A DNA stretch of 64,000 nt from Serinicoccus chungangensis (GCF_006337125.1 NZ_CP040887.1:2232001-2296000); one strand, 5' to 3'; positions 47,353 through 58,575 are shown, counted from the stretch's first letter. The notes: generated from the sequence alone by a model not told the origin. Made by a program: numbers and translations.

Positions 47353-48498
47353 TCAGCCGTCGTAGGCCGGCTTGAGCACGTCCTCGATGAGCGCGAGCCG
47401 CTCGTCGAAGGGCAGGAAGGCCGACTTCATCGCGTTCACCGTCACCCGCCGCAGCTCCGGCACCCCCCACCCGGCCTGGTCCACGAGCAGCCGGGCCTCC
47501 CGGGTCATCGAGGTCGCGCTCATGAGCCGGTTGTCGGTGTTGAGGGTCACCCGGAACCGCAGCGCGTCGAGCAGCCGGATCGCGTGCTCGGCGATCGAGG
47601 GCGCCGCGCCGGTCTGGACGTTGCTGCTGGGGCACATCTCCAGCGGGATGCGCCGGTCGCGGACGTAGGCCGCGAGCTCACCGAGCGCGAAGGCGCCCGG
47701 GTCCTCCTGGGCCCGGTCGATGGCACCCGCGAGGTCGTCGCTGACCGGTGCACCGTCCAGCCGGATGTCGTCGACGATCCGGATGCCGTGGCCCAGCCGC
47801 TCGGCCCCGCACCACTGGATCGCCTCCCAGATGCTGGGGAGGCCGAAGGCCTCCCCGGCGTGGATGGTGAAGTGGGCGTTCTCCTGGCGCAGGAACTCGA
47901 AGGCGCCCAGGTGCCGGGTGGGCGGGAAGCCGTCCTCGGCCCCGGCGATGTCGAAGCCGCAGACCTCCTCGGCCCGGTGCCGCACCGCCAGCTCGGCGAT
48001 CTCCCGGCTCCGCGCCGCGTGCCGCATCGCGGTGAGGATCGCACGGACCCGGACCGGCCCGGCCGGGGCGTCCGCGTCGCCGGCCGCCACGACCTCCTCG
48101 CCCTCGCGGAACCCGGCGTTCACCGCCTCGACGACCTCGTCCAGGCCCAGGCCGCCCTCGAGGTGCTGCTCCGGGGCATACCTCACCTCGGCGTAGACGA
48201 CGCCGTCCGCGGCGAGGTCGAGCACGCACTCCCGGGCCGTCCGCCGCAGCGCCTCGGCCGTCTGCATCACCCCGACGGTGTGGGTGAAGGTCTCGAGGTA
48301 GCGCACGAGGGAGCCGCTGTCCGCGGACGCCGCGAACCAGGCCGACAGCGACTCCACGTCGTCCGCCGGCAGCGCGGCATACCCCTGCTCGCGGGCCAGC
48401 TCGAGCACCGTCGCGGGCCGCACACCCCCGTCGAGGTGGTCGTGCAGGAGCACCTTGGGCAGCCGGCGGACCTGCTCGGTGCCGAGCGCCTCACCCAT
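47353..48498 (-). CDS. add: Adenosine deaminase
   Basis: A 381-residue zinc hydrolase converting adenosine and deoxyadenosine to inosine forms. Metal and catalytic motifs: LLHDHLDGG (HxH), HAGEAFG (catalytic Glu), the His in [18 protein letters not shown] and LNTDNRLMS (Asp). ATG 48498 lies inside the end of the cupin gene (8-bp overlap), so the two are coupled. The product inosine is the substrate of the PNP at 36165. An open frame to 48555 has no homology upstream of this start. Confidence 0.94.
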   Translation of the reverse strand: MGEALGTEQVRRLPKVLLHDHLDGGVRPATVLELAREQGYAALPADDVESLSAWFAASADSGSLVRYLETFTHTVGVMQTAEALRRTARECVLDLAADGVVYAEVRYAPEQHLEGGLGLDEVVEAVNAGFREGEEVVAAGDADAPAGPVRVRAILTAMRHAARSREIAELAVRHRAEEVCGFDIAGAEDGFPPTRHLGAFEFLRQENAHFTIHAGEAFGLPSIWEAIQWCGAERLGHGIRIVDDIRLDGAPVSDDLAGAIDRAQEDPGAFALGELAAYVRDRRIPLEMCPSSNVQTGAAPSIAEHAIRLLDALRFRVTLNTDNRLMSATSMTREARLLVDQAGWGVPELRRVTVNAMKSAFLPFDERLALIEDVLKPAYDG

Positions 48499-48841
48499 CG
48501 CGGTTCGCCCGCTCCAGGGTGAACGCGGGGGCGCACACCGCGAGGTACTCCGCACCGCCCGGCCCGGCCGAGTAACGGACCCACTCCCCCGCGCGGGTCA
48601 GGATGCACTCCCCCGCACCCAGCTCCACCTGCCCCTCCTCGTGCTCGACCAGGAGGTGGCCGGCGAGGACGTAGGTGATCTCGTCGAACTCCGGCCGCTG
48701 TCCGGGCTCGTCCCACCCGGCCGGCGCGGTCATCCGCGCCACGGACACGGTGTCCTGGCCCGTGCTCGCAGCACCGGCCAGCTCCTGGATCAGCTTCTCC
48801 CCGGTCCCGGGCACCCGGACCGGCCGCAACATCGTCGGCAT
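48491..48841 (-). CDS. Cupin-domain protein
   Basis: A 116-residue small cupin: [13 protein letters not shown], then a beta-barrel with [40 protein letters not shown], the two cupin motifs partly degenerate (few His ligands: VEHEEG is the main one). Resembles ethanolamine-utilisation EutQ-like and other one-domain cupins. Start ATG 48841 is set by a TAGGAT -10 box that overlaps the deoC -10 box. It precedes and overlaps add, so a role linked to purine nucleosides is possible, but function is unknown. Confidence 0.75.
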   Translation of the reverse strand: MPTMLRPVRVPGTGEKLIQELAGAASTGQDTVSVARMTAPAGWDEPGQRPEFDEITYVLAGHLLVEHEEGQVELGAGECILTRAGEWVRYSAGPGGAEYLAVCAPAFTLERANRDG

Positions 48842-48848
48842 GACGAAG

Positions 48849-48854
48849 ATCCTA
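48849..48854 (-). promoter_or_regulatory. -10 box TAGGAT of cupin-add operon (overlaps deoC -10)
   Basis: TAGGAT on the minus strand, 7 nt before ATG 48841. Its TA (48853-48854) is shared with the TATTCT box of deoC. Confidence 0.65.
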
Positions 48855-48858
48855 TTCT
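48853..48858 (+). promoter_or_regulatory. -10 box TATTCT of deoC (overlaps cupin -10)
   Basis: TATTCT, 7-nt spacer, ATG 48866. The ten bases 48849-48858 serve both directions. Confidence 0.65.
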
Positions 48859-48865
48859 GGTGGGT

Positions 48866-49633
48866 ATGTCGCACACGATCGCCCCTGGCACCACGCTGAC
48901 CACGCAGGATGTCGCCGACCTCATCGACCACGCCCTGCTCAAGCCCGAGCTCACCCCGGAGGAGGTCGAGCAGGCCTGCCGCGAGCTCGCGGCCGACGAG
49001 ATCTGGTCGGTCTGCGTGCGTCCCTCGGACGTCCGGCTCGCGCTCGCCGCGGTGGACGGGCACCGGACCCGCGTCTGCACCGTCATCGGCTTCCCGCACG
49101 GGACCACCTCGACCGCGGGCAAGGTGGCCGAGGCGCGCCAGGCGCTGGCCGACGGCGCGACCGAGCTCGACATGGTGCTCAACATCGGCCGGCTGCGCGG
49201 GGGTGACCTCGACGCGGTCAAGCAGGACATCGCCGCGGTCGTCGAGGTCGGCCACGCCACCGACGTCCTGGTCAAGGTCATCATCGAGACCGCGCTGCTC
49301 GACGACGAGCAGAAGCAGGCTGCCTGCCGGGCGAGCCAGGAGGCCGGCGCCGACTTCGTCAAGACCTCGACCGGTTTCGCCGGCGGCGGGGCCACCCTGC
49401 CGGACGTGCGCCTCATGCGGGCGCACGTGCCGGACACCATGCAGGTCAAGGCGTCCGGCGGGGTGCGTGACATCGACACCCTCCTGGCGATGGTGGCCGA
49501 GGGCGTCACCCGCATCGGCACGTCCTCGACGGCGGCGCTGCTGGAGGGGGCCCGGGAGCGCGAGGAGGCCGGCACCCTGGTCGTCCCCGAGCCGGGGTCG
49601 GAGGTCGCCGGCGCGGACGGGCAGGGCTACTGA
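48866..49633 (+). CDS. deoC: Deoxyribose-phosphate aldolase
   Basis: A 255-residue class-I aldolase cleaving 2-deoxyribose-5-phosphate into acetaldehyde and glyceraldehyde-3-phosphate. Motifs: LIDHALLKPELT, ELDMVLNIG with the catalytic Asp, VKVIIET with a catalytic Lys, FVKTSTGF with the Schiff-base Lys, and KASGGVRD. It is the last step of deoxynucleoside catabolism, and its substrate needs a phosphopentomutase (see pmmB). Leaderless ATG 48866. A 22-bp tandem repeat follows, then convergent deoA. Confidence 0.95.
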   Translation: MSHTIAPGTTLTTQDVADLIDHALLKPELTPEEVEQACRELAADEIWSVCVRPSDVRLALAAVDGHRTRVCTVIGFPHGTTSTAGKVAEARQALADGATELDMVLNIGRLRGGDLDAVKQDIAAVVEVGHATDVLVKVIIETALLDDEQKQAACRASQEAGADFVKTSTGFAGGGATLPDVRLMRAHVPDTMQVKASGGVRDIDTLLAMVAEGVTRIGTSSTAALLEGAREREEAGTLVVPEPGSEVAGADGQGY

Positions 49634-49649
49634 CGCCAGGCCGGATCGC

Positions 49650-49737
49650 GCGTCCGGAGCGCGCGTCCGGTGCGTCCGGAGCGCGAGTCCGGTGCGGCTG
49701 GAGCGCGAGTCCGGTGCGGCTGGAGCGCGCGTCCGGT
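49650..49737. repeat. 22-bp intergenic tandem repeat, four copies
   Basis: Units at 49650, 49672, 49694 and 49716 of the form GCGtCcGGAGCGCGaGTCCGGT (GCGGCTGG in the last two). They fill the gap between convergent deoC and deoA. GC-rich internal inverted repeats (GGAGCGCGxGTCC) could fold and terminate transcription. Confidence 0.85.
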
Positions 49738-49743
49738 GCGGGG

Positions 49744-51033
49744 TCAGCCCACGCGGTCGATGACGATGCTGTCGGCCGTCTCCACCTCGTCGGCGGAGCC
49801 GACCGCCCACGCGCCGTCGAGGGCCGCGGTGGCCCGCTCGAGGCGACCCGCGTCGTCGGTGTGCAGCGTCATGAGCGGCTGACCCTTGCGGACCTCGTCG
49901 CCGGGCTTGGCGTGCAGGACGACGCCGGCGGCGGCCTGGACGGGGTCCTCCTTGCGGGCGCGGCCGGCCCCCAGCCGCCAGGCCGCGACCCCGACGGCCA
50001 GGGCGTCGAGCCGGGTGAGCACGCCGTCGGCGTCGGCGAGGACCTCCTGGCTCTCCTGGGACTCCGGCATGGACGCGTCCGGGTCACCGCCCTGCGCGGC
50101 GATCATCCGCCGCCACACGTCCATCGCACGACCGTCGGCCAGCGCGTCCGCGGGGTCGACGTCGGTCACGCCCGCCCCCTGCAGCATCTCCCGGGCCAGC
50201 GCGACGGTGAGGTCCACGACGTCCTTCGGCCCGCCACCGGCGAGCACCTCGACGGACTCGGCGACCTCGACGCCGTTGCCCGCGGTGAGCCCCAGGGGGG
50301 TCGACATGTCGGTGAGCAGGGCCACCGTGTGCACCCCGGCGTCCTGGCCCAGCGCCACCATCGTCTCGGCGAGCTCGCGCGCGTCGGCCTCGGTCTTCAT
50401 GAACGCGCCGGACCCCACCTTGACGTCGAGGACGAGGGTCCCGGTGCCCTCGGCGATCTTCTTGCTCATGATCGAGGAGGCGATGAGCGGGATCGCCTCG
50501 ACCGTCCCGGTGACGTCGCGCAGGGCGTAGAGCCGCTTGTCCGCGGGGGCGAGGCCGGAGCCGGCCGCGCAAATGACCGCGCCGACGTCCTCCAGCTGGT
50601 CCAGCATCTCCTCGTTCGACAGCGAGGCGCGCCAGCCCGGGATCGCCTCGAGCTTGTCCAGGGTGCCACCGGTGTGACCCAGCCCCCGGCCGGACAGCTG
50701 CGGGACCGCGACCCCGCAGGCGGCGACGAGCGGCGCCAGCGGCAGGGTGATCTTGTCGCCCACGCCGCCGGTGGAGTGCTTGTCGGCCGTGGGGCGGGAC
50801 AGGGAGGAGAAGTCCATCCGCTCGCCGGAGGCGATCATGGCCTTGGTCCAGTCGCTGATCTCCCGGCGGTCCATGCCGTTGAGCAGGATGGCCATCGCCA
50901 GGGCCGACATCTGCTCGTCGGCCACCACGTCACGGGTGTAGGCGTCGATGACCCAGGCGATCTCCTCGCCGCTCAGCTCCCCCCGGTCGCGCTTGGTCCG
51001 GATGATGTCGACCGCATCGAAAGACTCGCTCAT
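49744..51033 (-). CDS. deoA: Thymidine phosphorylase
   Basis: A 429-residue pyrimidine nucleoside phosphorylase releasing thymine or uracil and (deoxy)ribose-1-phosphate. Signature LSGRGLGHTGGTLDKLEA and phosphate loop KHSTGGVGDK are intact, with KKIAEGTGTLVLDVKVGSGAF further on and the C-terminal barrel-sandwich domain (VVLHAKPGDEVRKGQPL). ATG 51033 is chosen; the frame goes on to 51222 without homology. Works with Cdd (cytidine to uridine) encoded at 53857. Confidence 0.94.
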   Translation of the reverse strand: MSESFDAVDIIRTKRDRGELSGEEIAWVIDAYTRDVVADEQMSALAMAILLNGMDRREISDWTKAMIASGERMDFSSLSRPTADKHSTGGVGDKITLPLAPLVAACGVAVPQLSGRGLGHTGGTLDKLEAIPGWRASLSNEEMLDQLEDVGAVICAAGSGLAPADKRLYALRDVTGTVEAIPLIASSIMSKKIAEGTGTLVLDVKVGSGAFMKTEADARELAETMVALGQDAGVHTVALLTDMSTPLGLTAGNGVEVAESVEVLAGGGPKDVVDLTVALAREMLQGAGVTDVDPADALADGRAMDVWRRMIAAQGGDPDASMPESQESQEVLADADGVLTRLDALAVGVAAWRLGAGRARKEDPVQAAAGVVLHAKPGDEVRKGQPLMTLHTDDAGRLERATAALDGAWAVGSADEVETADSIVIDRVG

Positions 51034-51058
51034 CCGCCCAGTGTGACGTATGTCGCGG

Positions 51059-51790
51059 CTAGGCGTAGCGACCGGTCCGGGCCAGCGAGCCGGAGGTCTG
51101 CACCACCCGCGCGACCCGGCTCCCGGGGAGCTCCTCGCCGCGGGCGGCGTCGACCTCCCGCGCCAGACGCCGCAGCCCCGACTCGAACTCCTTGCGCCCG
51201 CTGCCCGGTCCTCCGTGGGCACCCGAGAGCATCATCAGGGAGCGCTCGACGAGCTGGTCGATCTCCCCGAGGAGCCGTGTCACGTCCGCGCCGGTGCCGC
51301 TGCGCGCGGCGGTGTCCAGCTCCCGGCCCAGCCGGCCCAGGTGCAGCTGCCCGAGGGACACGACCGGGTCGGTCGAGGTGCTGGTCGGGTATGCCGTGGC
51401 GCCGGCGTCGCGGGTGCCCGGCCCCTCCCAGGGGTTCGCGCCAGGCGCGGCCTCCCGCGACGAGGCACCCCCCGTGGGTGGGTGCTCCGTCCCGCCCGCC
51501 CCCTGCCGGGGCAGCGGAGGGGGCGGGGTCTGGTCGGGGTAGCGGGGGACGTCGATGCGCGGCAGGTCGGAGGTGTCCTCCACGGGCTGCTGCGGGGTGG
51601 TGGCCGGTCGGTCGCCCGCCGTCGACCGGCCGCCCACGGACCTCGTGCGTCGCCCCTGGCCGGTGACCATGCTGACGACGACGAGCCCGATGATGATGGG
51701 CACGATCGGCACGTCCCAGCTGGAGAAGACGTTGACCAGGACGACCACGAGCACGATGCCGAAGATCGGCACCCGGGTGGGCTTCTTCAT
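51059..51790 (-). CDS. Hypothetical membrane-anchored protein
   Basis: A 243-residue protein I do not recognise. A hydrophobic N-terminus (VPIFGIVLVVVLVNVFSSWDVPIVPIIIGLVVVSMV) gives one or two membrane helices; the middle about 90 residues are Pro/Gly/Thr-rich and disordered; the C-terminal about 100 residues are helical (LGQLHLGRLGRELDTAA ... LIDQLVERSLMML-type amphipathic pattern) ending LARTGRYA. GGAGA lies about 8 nt before ATG 51790. It may be cotranscribed with deoA, 25 bp downstream. Confidence 0.6.
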   Translation of the reverse strand: MKKPTRVPIFGIVLVVVLVNVFSSWDVPIVPIIIGLVVVSMVTGQGRRTRSVGGRSTAGDRPATTPQQPVEDTSDLPRIDVPRYPDQTPPPPLPRQGAGGTEHPPTGGASSREAAPGANPWEGPGTRDAGATAYPTSTSTDPVVSLGQLHLGRLGRELDTAARSGTGADVTRLLGEIDQLVERSLMMLSGAHGGPGSGRKEFESGLRRLAREVDAARGEELPGSRVARVVQTSGSLARTGRYA

Positions 51791-51844
51791 ACGTGTCTCC
51801 GCTCTCGCTCCCCGACCGTGGGTCGGTGTGACATCCTGGCCCGC

Positions 51845-52510
51845 GTGCTCATCGCTGACATCATGGCCCTCGTCGCGCCGCCGGTCACGGACCTGCTGCG
51901 GCGCTCACGCAGTGTGACGCAGGACCCGCAACCGATGTTCCCCACGATCGTCGCCGTGCGCAACGACCGCGTCCTGGCCACGGTGTCGACCCTGCGCATC
52001 GAGGCGACGATGTCGGCCGCGACGACGATGGCCGTGGGGCTGGACCCGCAGGCGCTCGTCGTGGCCACCGAGGCGCGGCTCGACGACCGTCCGGCCCTGA
52101 CCTACGCCGTCATGACCCACGAGCGCCGCGCCCGGTGGGTCGTCCAGGAGATCCACGACGACGGCCCCGAGGTGCGCTTCTCGGTCCCCGTGGACGGGGG
52201 CGAGCCCCGCGGGCAGGCGGCGGGGACGCTGCGGGTGCTGGCCGAGGCGATGGGTCAGCGCCCGGTCGACGTCTCGACGGTGGCGCGCCGGGACCGCTCG
52301 GGCACCTTCGGCGAGGACACCTTCCTCCCGCCGGAGCAGGGTCGCGTCGTCGTCGACGCCGGCACGATGAGCACCCTGCACGAGCGGGTCGCCGAGATCG
52401 GCGGCCAGGTGCTCTACCTCGCGCGCAGCCAGGAGGCCGGGAGGCTCGCCCTCGAGGCCGGCCTGCCCCGGCCCTGCCTCCTCTCCCCCGACCCGCCCGC
52501 ACGGCCATGA
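51845..52510 (+). CDS. Hypothetical protein
   Basis: A 221-residue protein of unknown family. After about 25 residues it has DPQPMFPTIVAVRNDRVLATVSTLRIEATMSAATTMAVGLDPQALVVATEARL, alternating strands and helices with no signal peptide or membrane segment. A Pro-rich end closes it. GTG 51845 is chosen; ATG 51863 is an alternative. Its TGA overlaps the ATG of the following ClC gene (ATGA at 52507), so the two are coupled. Function cannot be stated. Confidence 0.55.
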   Translation: MLIADIMALVAPPVTDLLRRSRSVTQDPQPMFPTIVAVRNDRVLATVSTLRIEATMSAATTMAVGLDPQALVVATEARLDDRPALTYAVMTHERRARWVVQEIHDDGPEVRFSVPVDGGEPRGQAAGTLRVLAEAMGQRPVDVSTVARRDRSGTFGEDTFLPPEQGRVVVDAGTMSTLHERVAEIGGQVLYLARSQEAGRLALEAGLPRPCLLSPDPPARP

Positions 52511-53785
52511 CCTCGACCCGCACTTCTGGCGGGTCATGGGGGTGCCGCCGTCGTCGGGCTGCTCGCCGGCGCGGCCTGCGTCGTCTACCTCGCCGTGGAG
52601 CACCTGGTGACCAGGCTCCTGTGGGGCGAGGAGGGGACCCCGCTGGGGTTGTTCACCGGGTCGCTGGTCGGGGTGGTCGTCGTGCTGGCCGCGGGTGCCC
52701 TGGTCGGGTGGGTACGGCACCGCATGGGGCTGACCGGCCCCGACCCCAACTTCATCGCCGAGATGATCGAGGGCGAGGTGCCTCCGCGGCGGGGACTGCG
52801 CTACGGCCTGCTCGGCCTCATCAGCCTGGTCGGTGGCGGCTCCGTGGGCCCGGAGGCGCCGCTGGGGACGCTCGGCGGCGGGATCGGCACGGCGGTGGGC
52901 CGGCGCTACGAGAGGCGTGAGGAGGCCACCGAGGACCTCACCTTCGCCGGGATCTCGGGCGTCTTCGGCGCCCTGGGCACCTTCCCGTTCACCGGCCCGA
53001 TCATGGCCTGGGAGGCCCACCACGAGCGCTGGCAGCAGGCGCCGCACCGGATGCTGCCCGGCATCGTGTCGGCGACGACCGCGCTGGCCGTGCTCTACCC
53101 CCTCATCGGCACGCCGTTCCTGTCCGTCAACGACCTGGGCGAGCCCGACCTGCGGGTGTGGTGGATCGGGTTGGCCGTCGTCCTCGGGGTGGTGGGAGCC
53201 CTGCTGGGGGCGGGCTGCGTCGCGGCGATGACGCTCTCGCAGCGGTGGAGCAGGCGGGTGCCGCACGTCGTGACGCGGGCGGTGGTCGGTGCCGCGGTGG
53301 TCGCCGCGGTGGGGTATGCCCTCCCGCTCACCCTGTTCTCCGGCCGGGGGCAGCTGGGCGCGGTCCTGGAGGGAGGCGCCGCGGTCACCACCGGACTGCT
53401 GGTGCTGGTGCTCCTCGGGAAGGTCCTGACCTTCGTGGTCTCGATGAGCTGGGGCTTCTTCGGCGGTCCGATCTTCCCGCTGGTCTTCGTGGGCGCGGTG
53501 GCCGGGGTCCTGGTGCACCAGCTCGTGCCCGGCGTCCCGCTCGTCGTCGCGGTGCCGGCCCTGGCGGCGGCCGTCACGGTCGCGATGGTGCCGCTGCCGC
53601 TCATGGTCATGGTGATCACGACGATGATGTTCGGCCTGCAGCTGGAGCTCGGCGTCGTCCCGGCGGTGGCGGTCGTCACGTCCTTCGTGCTGGTGCGCGG
53701 CACCGGGCTGGCCGAGCGCCTCTCCGGTCCCCGCCGTCCCACCGGCACCACCGCGCGGGGAAACGAGCAGCGACCGGGGACATGA
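52507..53785 (+). pseudogene. ClC-family chloride channel/antiporter with apparent frameshift near the start
   Basis: The frame open from 52511 to 53785 encodes a ClC-type channel: VVGLLAGAACVVYLAVEHLV, GGGSVGPEAPLG (the GxEGP-like anion motif with GPEAP), GISGVFGALGTFPFTGPIMAW, FFGGPIFPLVFVGA. In that frame no ATG/GTG/TTG occurs until GTG 52595, inside the first helix. The expected coupled start, ATG 52507 overlapping the upstream TGA, is one frame off. Removing one G from the G5 run at 52538-52542 would join MTSTRTSGGSWG to AAVVGLLAG. So the gene is either mutated, slipping at the G tract, or carries a sequencing error. If translated from GTG 52595 it would give 396 residues lacking helix A. 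Confidence 0.65.
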
Positions 53786-53856
53786 CCCGGGCCGCGGTGC
53801 ATCTCCCCGCAGGATGTGGCCGGTGTGGCCCGCGGGACACCTGACACCCGCAGGGC

Positions 53857-54252
53857 TCAGCGGCGCTCCAGGTCCTCCGGGCCGAACGCCTGCGGCAGCA
53901 CCTCGTCCATGCGCAGCACGCCCTGCGGGGTCTGCAGCAGGCAGTCCGCACCGCCGTGCTCCCAGACCAGCTGCCGGCAGCGCCCGCAGGGCATGATCGT
54001 CTCGCCCCGGCCGTCGACGCACCACACCGCCACCAGGCGGCCACCGCCGCCGGCCACCAGGTCGGAGATCATCCCGCACTCGGCGCACAGGGTGACGCCG
54101 TAGCCGGCGTTCTCGACGTTGCACCCCGCCACCACGCGGCCGTCGTCGACCAGCCCCGCGACACCCACGGGGTAGCCCGAGTAGGGGGCGTAGGCCCGCT
54201 CCGTCATCGCGACCGCGGCGTCGTGCAGCGGCTGCCAGTCGATCGTGGCCAT
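53857..54252 (-). CDS. cdd: Cytidine deaminase
   Basis: A 131-residue homotetrameric-type zinc deaminase converting (deoxy)cytidine to (deoxy)uridine. Zinc site: CAEC with the catalytic Glu (TLCAECGMIS) and PCGRCRQ. Substrate segment GCNVENAGYG is intact. ATG 54252 has GAGGAG about 9 nt upstream. It follows the second permease of the nucleoside ABC transporter by 50 bp on the same strand, as the last gene of the importer operon. Confidence 0.94.
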   Translation of the reverse strand: MATIDWQPLHDAAVAMTERAYAPYSGYPVGVAGLVDDGRVVAGCNVENAGYGVTLCAECGMISDLVAGGGGRLVAVWCVDGRGETIMPCGRCRQLVWEHGGADCLLQTPQGVLRMDEVLPQAFGPEDLERR

Positions 54253-54302
54253 GGGGGACTCCTCGGGGGTCGGCGCCGGCCCGGCTGACTCGGGCCGCGC
54301 GC

Positions 54303-55607
54303 TCAGCTCTTGGTGTAGGGCACGCCCTCGGCGGCCGGCGGGCGGACCCGCCCGACGAAGCCGGCGACGGCCAGGATGGTGATGACGTAGGGCAGCATGA
54401 GGAGCAGCTCGGAGGGGACCCCGCTGCCGATGCTTGACAGCACGTTGCCCAGGTTCTTGGAGAAGCCGAAGAGCAGCGCGGCCATGACCGCACCCCACGG
54501 GTTCCACTTGCCGAGGATCATCGCCGCCAGCGCGATGTAGCCCTGGCCGGCCGACATCTCCCGCCCGAAGGCGAGCCCCGAGCCGACGGTGAAGAAGGCA
54601 CCGCCGAGGCCGGCGATGGCACCACCCAGGATCGTGTTCCAGACCCGGCGCACGTTGACCTTGATGCCCACCGTGTCGGCCGCCTTCGGGTGCTCGCCGA
54701 CGGCGCGGGTGCGCAGTCCCCACCGGCTGCGGAAGAGCATGAACTGCAGGCCGAAGATGAGGGCGTACATGAGGTAGACGAGGATCGTCTGGTCGAAGAG
54801 GACCGGTCCGACGACGGGGATGTCGGCCAGCAGCGGGATCCGGATGCGCGGCAGCGGCATGCGGCTGTTCCACAGGGCCTTGTTGTCGGAGAGCACGGTC
54901 GAGAAGAGGAAGCCCGTGAGCCCGATGATGAGGGTGTTGAGCACCACGCCGACGATGATCTGGTTGACCCGGAAGGACACCGAGAACCACGCCAGCCCGG
55001 CCCCCACGAGGGCACCGGCGATCGGTGCCGCGACCAGCCCGAGGTAGGCGGACCCCGCGGCCGAGGCGACGACCGCCCCCATGAACGCCCCGAAGAGCAG
55101 CTGGCCCTCGATGGCGATGTTGATGATGCCCGAGCGCTCGCAGATGACGCCGGACATCGCGCCGAAGACGAGCGGCACGGAGAGCGCCAGCGCCCCCGCG
55201 AGCAGCGAGACCATGGGGATGACGGTGCTGCGCCCGGCGCCCACGAAGGTGAGGAAGGCCAGGACGAAGGCGACCCCCACGACGACGTGCGACCAGGCCG
55301 GCAGCGGCCGACGCTGACGCCACCGCCAGAGAGAGAAGCCCGTGGCCGCGAGTATGACCACCAGCAGCACCACGAGGAAGCCCAGCGCGGGGACCGCGAT
55401 GTTCGGGATGCTCACGACGTCGCCGCTGGTGCCGAACTGGAAGGTGGTCCGGGCATCCGCGGGGGTGTCGAGCACCCAGGCGAGGAGGGTGACGAGGGCG
55501 GCGAGGGCGTAGACGAGCGTGGCCTTGAGGCTCACCTTGGGTCGGGCCCGCTGAGGTCCGGCACCCTCGGGCGGGCTGACCTGCTGCGGCTCGGTGGCGG
55601 TGCTCAT
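54303..55607 (-). CDS. Nucleoside ABC transporter permease (second)
   Basis: A 434-residue permease of the BPD_transp_2/RbsC type. It has an N-terminal cytoplasmic tail and about ten helices; typical pieces are FGAMSGVICERSGIINIAIEGQLLFGAFMGA, FRVNQIIVGVVLNTLIIGLTGF and SGLAFGREMSAGQGYIALAAMILGKWNPWGA. With the first permease it forms the heterodimeric channel of a BMP-type importer such as RnsBACD or NupNOPQ. ATG 55607 overlaps the stop of the first permease gene (ATGA). Confidence 0.92.
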   Translation of the reverse strand: MSTATEPQQVSPPEGAGPQRARPKVSLKATLVYALAALVTLLAWVLDTPADARTTFQFGTSGDVVSIPNIAVPALGFLVVLLVVILAATGFSLWRWRQRRPLPAWSHVVVGVAFVLAFLTFVGAGRSTVIPMVSLLAGALALSVPLVFGAMSGVICERSGIINIAIEGQLLFGAFMGAVVASAAGSAYLGLVAAPIAGALVGAGLAWFSVSFRVNQIIVGVVLNTLIIGLTGFLFSTVLSDNKALWNSRMPLPRIRIPLLADIPVVGPVLFDQTILVYLMYALIFGLQFMLFRSRWGLRTRAVGEHPKAADTVGIKVNVRRVWNTILGGAIAGLGGAFFTVGSGLAFGREMSAGQGYIALAAMILGKWNPWGAVMAALLFGFSKNLGNVLSSIGSGVPSELLLMLPYVITILAVAGFVGRVRPPAAEGVPYTKS

Positions 55608-56922
55608 GCCGTGGCCTCCTGGGTCGCGCGGGTGTCGGCCTTGCGTCGTCGCCGACGGTCGGGGTCGGGCAGCCGGAAGACCGACCGCACCAGCGGGGGC
55701 GCGGCGATGAAGAGCACGATGAGCGACTGCACCACGAGGACGATGTCGATCGGGGTGGAGGTCAACGACTGCATGAGGAAGCCTCCGGCCTTGAGCGCCC
55801 CGAAGAGCAGCCCGGCGAAGAAGGTGCCCCAGGGCCGGGACCGCCCGAGCAGCGCGACGGTGATGGCGTCGAAGCCGAAGGACGCGGCCACGCCGGCGGT
55901 GAGCGAGCGCTCGGTGCCGAGCACCTGCCCGGTGGCGGCCAGGCCGGCCAGGGCGCCCGCGACCACCATGGTGATGACGGTGATCCGGCCCACCGACATG
56001 CCGGCGGTGCGGGCCGCGGCCGGGTTGGCGCCGACCGCGCGGATCTGGAAGCCGACGGTGGAGCGCTCCATGAGCCACCACACGAAGACGGTCGCGAGGA
56101 TCGCGACGACGAAGCCCCAGTGCAGCCGGAAGCCGTTGTCCGGCCACAGCCACTGCGGCACGAGCAGCGGGTAGGTCGCGTCGGGGCTGACGGCCGGGCT
56201 GCGCTGCCCGGTGCGCCCGGGGTTGAAGCCGGGCTGCTTGAGGATGTAGCTGATGAGGTAGACCGCGATGTAGTTGAGCATGATCGTGACGATCACCTCG
56301 TTGGCCCCGAACCGGGCCTTGAGGACACCCGGGATGCCACCCCATACCGCCCCGCCGATCGCGCCACCGAGGATGGCGACGAGCAGGTGGATGACCGGCG
56401 GCAGGTCGAAGGCGAAGCCCAGCCAGGCGGCGACGATGGCGCCGACGATGATCTGCCCCTGGGCGCCGATGTTGAACAACCCGGCGCGGAAGCCCACGGC
56501 GATGCCGAGACCGGCGAGGATGAGCGGGATGGCGAAGACCATGGACTCGGTCAGCGGGTTGACCATGCCGGCGAAGGTCGCCGCCTGCCAGTCGAAGACC
56601 GAGCCACGGAACATCGCGACGTAGGCGTCGGCCATGGCCGTCCACCCGGCCGAGACGGTGTCGAGGGGCCGGGCGAAGAAGTAGGTCGCGGCCTCCCTGG
56701 TGTCCTCGTCGGCGAACGCGATGAGCAGCCCGCCAATGAGGAGGGCCAGCACGACCGCGAGCACCGACATGAGGGCGCTGCCGCCGAGGATCTGCTGGAG
56801 GACACCGGGGCGCTCCTGCTCGCGCACGGTGGGGCCGCCGGTCTCCCCGGGCGGGGTCGCCGCGACGGACTGCTCCTCGCCGGCGTCCGGTCGCTCGGGG
56901 GTGTGGCCGGGGGTCTGGTCGC

Positions 56923-56926
<4 letters not shown>
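55604..56926 (-). CDS. Nucleoside ABC transporter permease (first)
   Basis: A 440-residue permease, BPD_transp_2 type, with a Pro/Glu-rich cytoplasmic tail (about 45 residues) then about ten helices. Typical segments: GLGIAVGFRAGLFNIGAQGQIIVGAI, FGANEVIVTIMLNYIAVYLISYIL and GVAASFGFDAITVALLGRSRPWGTFFAGLLFGAL. GTG 56926 overlaps the ATPase gene stop (GTGA). Partner of the permease encoded at 54303. Confidence 0.92.
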
Positions 56927-58575
<1,649 letters not shown>

